From: Candidatus Cloacimonadota bacterium
GTDB lineage: Bacteria > Cloacimonadota > Cloacimonadia > JGIOTU-2
Assembly (NCBI GenBank): GCA_021158425.1
Contig: JAGGUR010000075.1
Location: 1 to 14,395, forward strand
Reading direction: 5' to 3'
Length of the DNA stretch: 14,395 nt
In this document: one piece after another, positions 14,305 to 14,395 of the stretch
Numbering within the stretch: position 1 is the first letter of the stretch
How the letters are laid out: each line of letters begins with the position of its first letter
The notes under the pieces: generated by a model
Databases searched by the model: none
What the model was told of the DNA's origin: nothing
Seen by the model: only the letters and a program-made list of their open reading frames with translations
Translations under genes and position numbers: made by a program

Positions 14305-14395
14305 TTAATAAGTCAATAAAAAAATTATTTTTTTAAATTTTTTTAATTCTTACTATCTTACTTTTGAACTAATTACCTTTTATTCTTGTTCCCAA

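Noticed and set aside
14288-14316. A TTGACT hexamer on the minus strand upstream of the lipoprotein gene as a -35 box
   Set aside because: At 17 bases spacing the -10 position reads AAAATG, a poor match; the hexamer may be chance in AT-rich DNA.

Overview
This AT-rich, densely coding window looks like a Gram-negative member of the Fibrobacteres-Chlorobi-Bacteroidetes (FCB) side of the tree. It suits an uncultured lineage such as Cloacimonadota, Marinimicrobia or KSB1. The reasons are a TonB-dependent outer-membrane receptor, an ExbB with its own signal peptide, two ExbD paralogues in tandem, a PorV/PorQ-like outer-membrane protein, and secreted proteins ending in type IX secretion (T9SS)-like C-terminal sorting domains. 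The phylum is an inference; no rRNA or other marker gene is present.

Positions 1-11068 hold a co-directional plus-strand cluster. In order it contains the 3' part of a TonB-dependent receptor (5' end outside the window), exbB, exbD, a possible 33-residue ORF, a second exbD, tonB, a 1016-residue exported protein with a sorting-type C-terminus, a PorV-like barrel protein, and a 745-residue exported protein with Asp-box motifs and a canonical NYPNPF sorting domain. A strong intrinsic terminator follows at 11087-11120. The likely logic is that the ExbB-ExbD-TonB motor energises the neighbouring receptor, while the PorV-like protein serves the T9SS-type secreted proteins that flank it. The substrate cannot be read from the sequence.

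Positions 11121-11650 are non-coding. The part from 11256 to 11601 is packed with inverted repeats: a 119-bp nested palindrome resembling a MITE, then, one base later, a GC-richer 226-bp segment bounded by 9-bp inverted repeats and holding at least three more hairpins. This cluster sits between two converging transcription units, each ending in its own terminator.

Positions 11712-14264 (minus strand) encode an 850-residue lipoprotein of unknown function. Its C-terminal third begins like a Rossmann/glutamine-amidotransferase-like domain. Its terminator is at 11651-11688 and its ribosome binding site at 14270-14275. An 18-base sequence upstream of this gene recurs, with one mismatch, upstream of the 745-residue protein gene.
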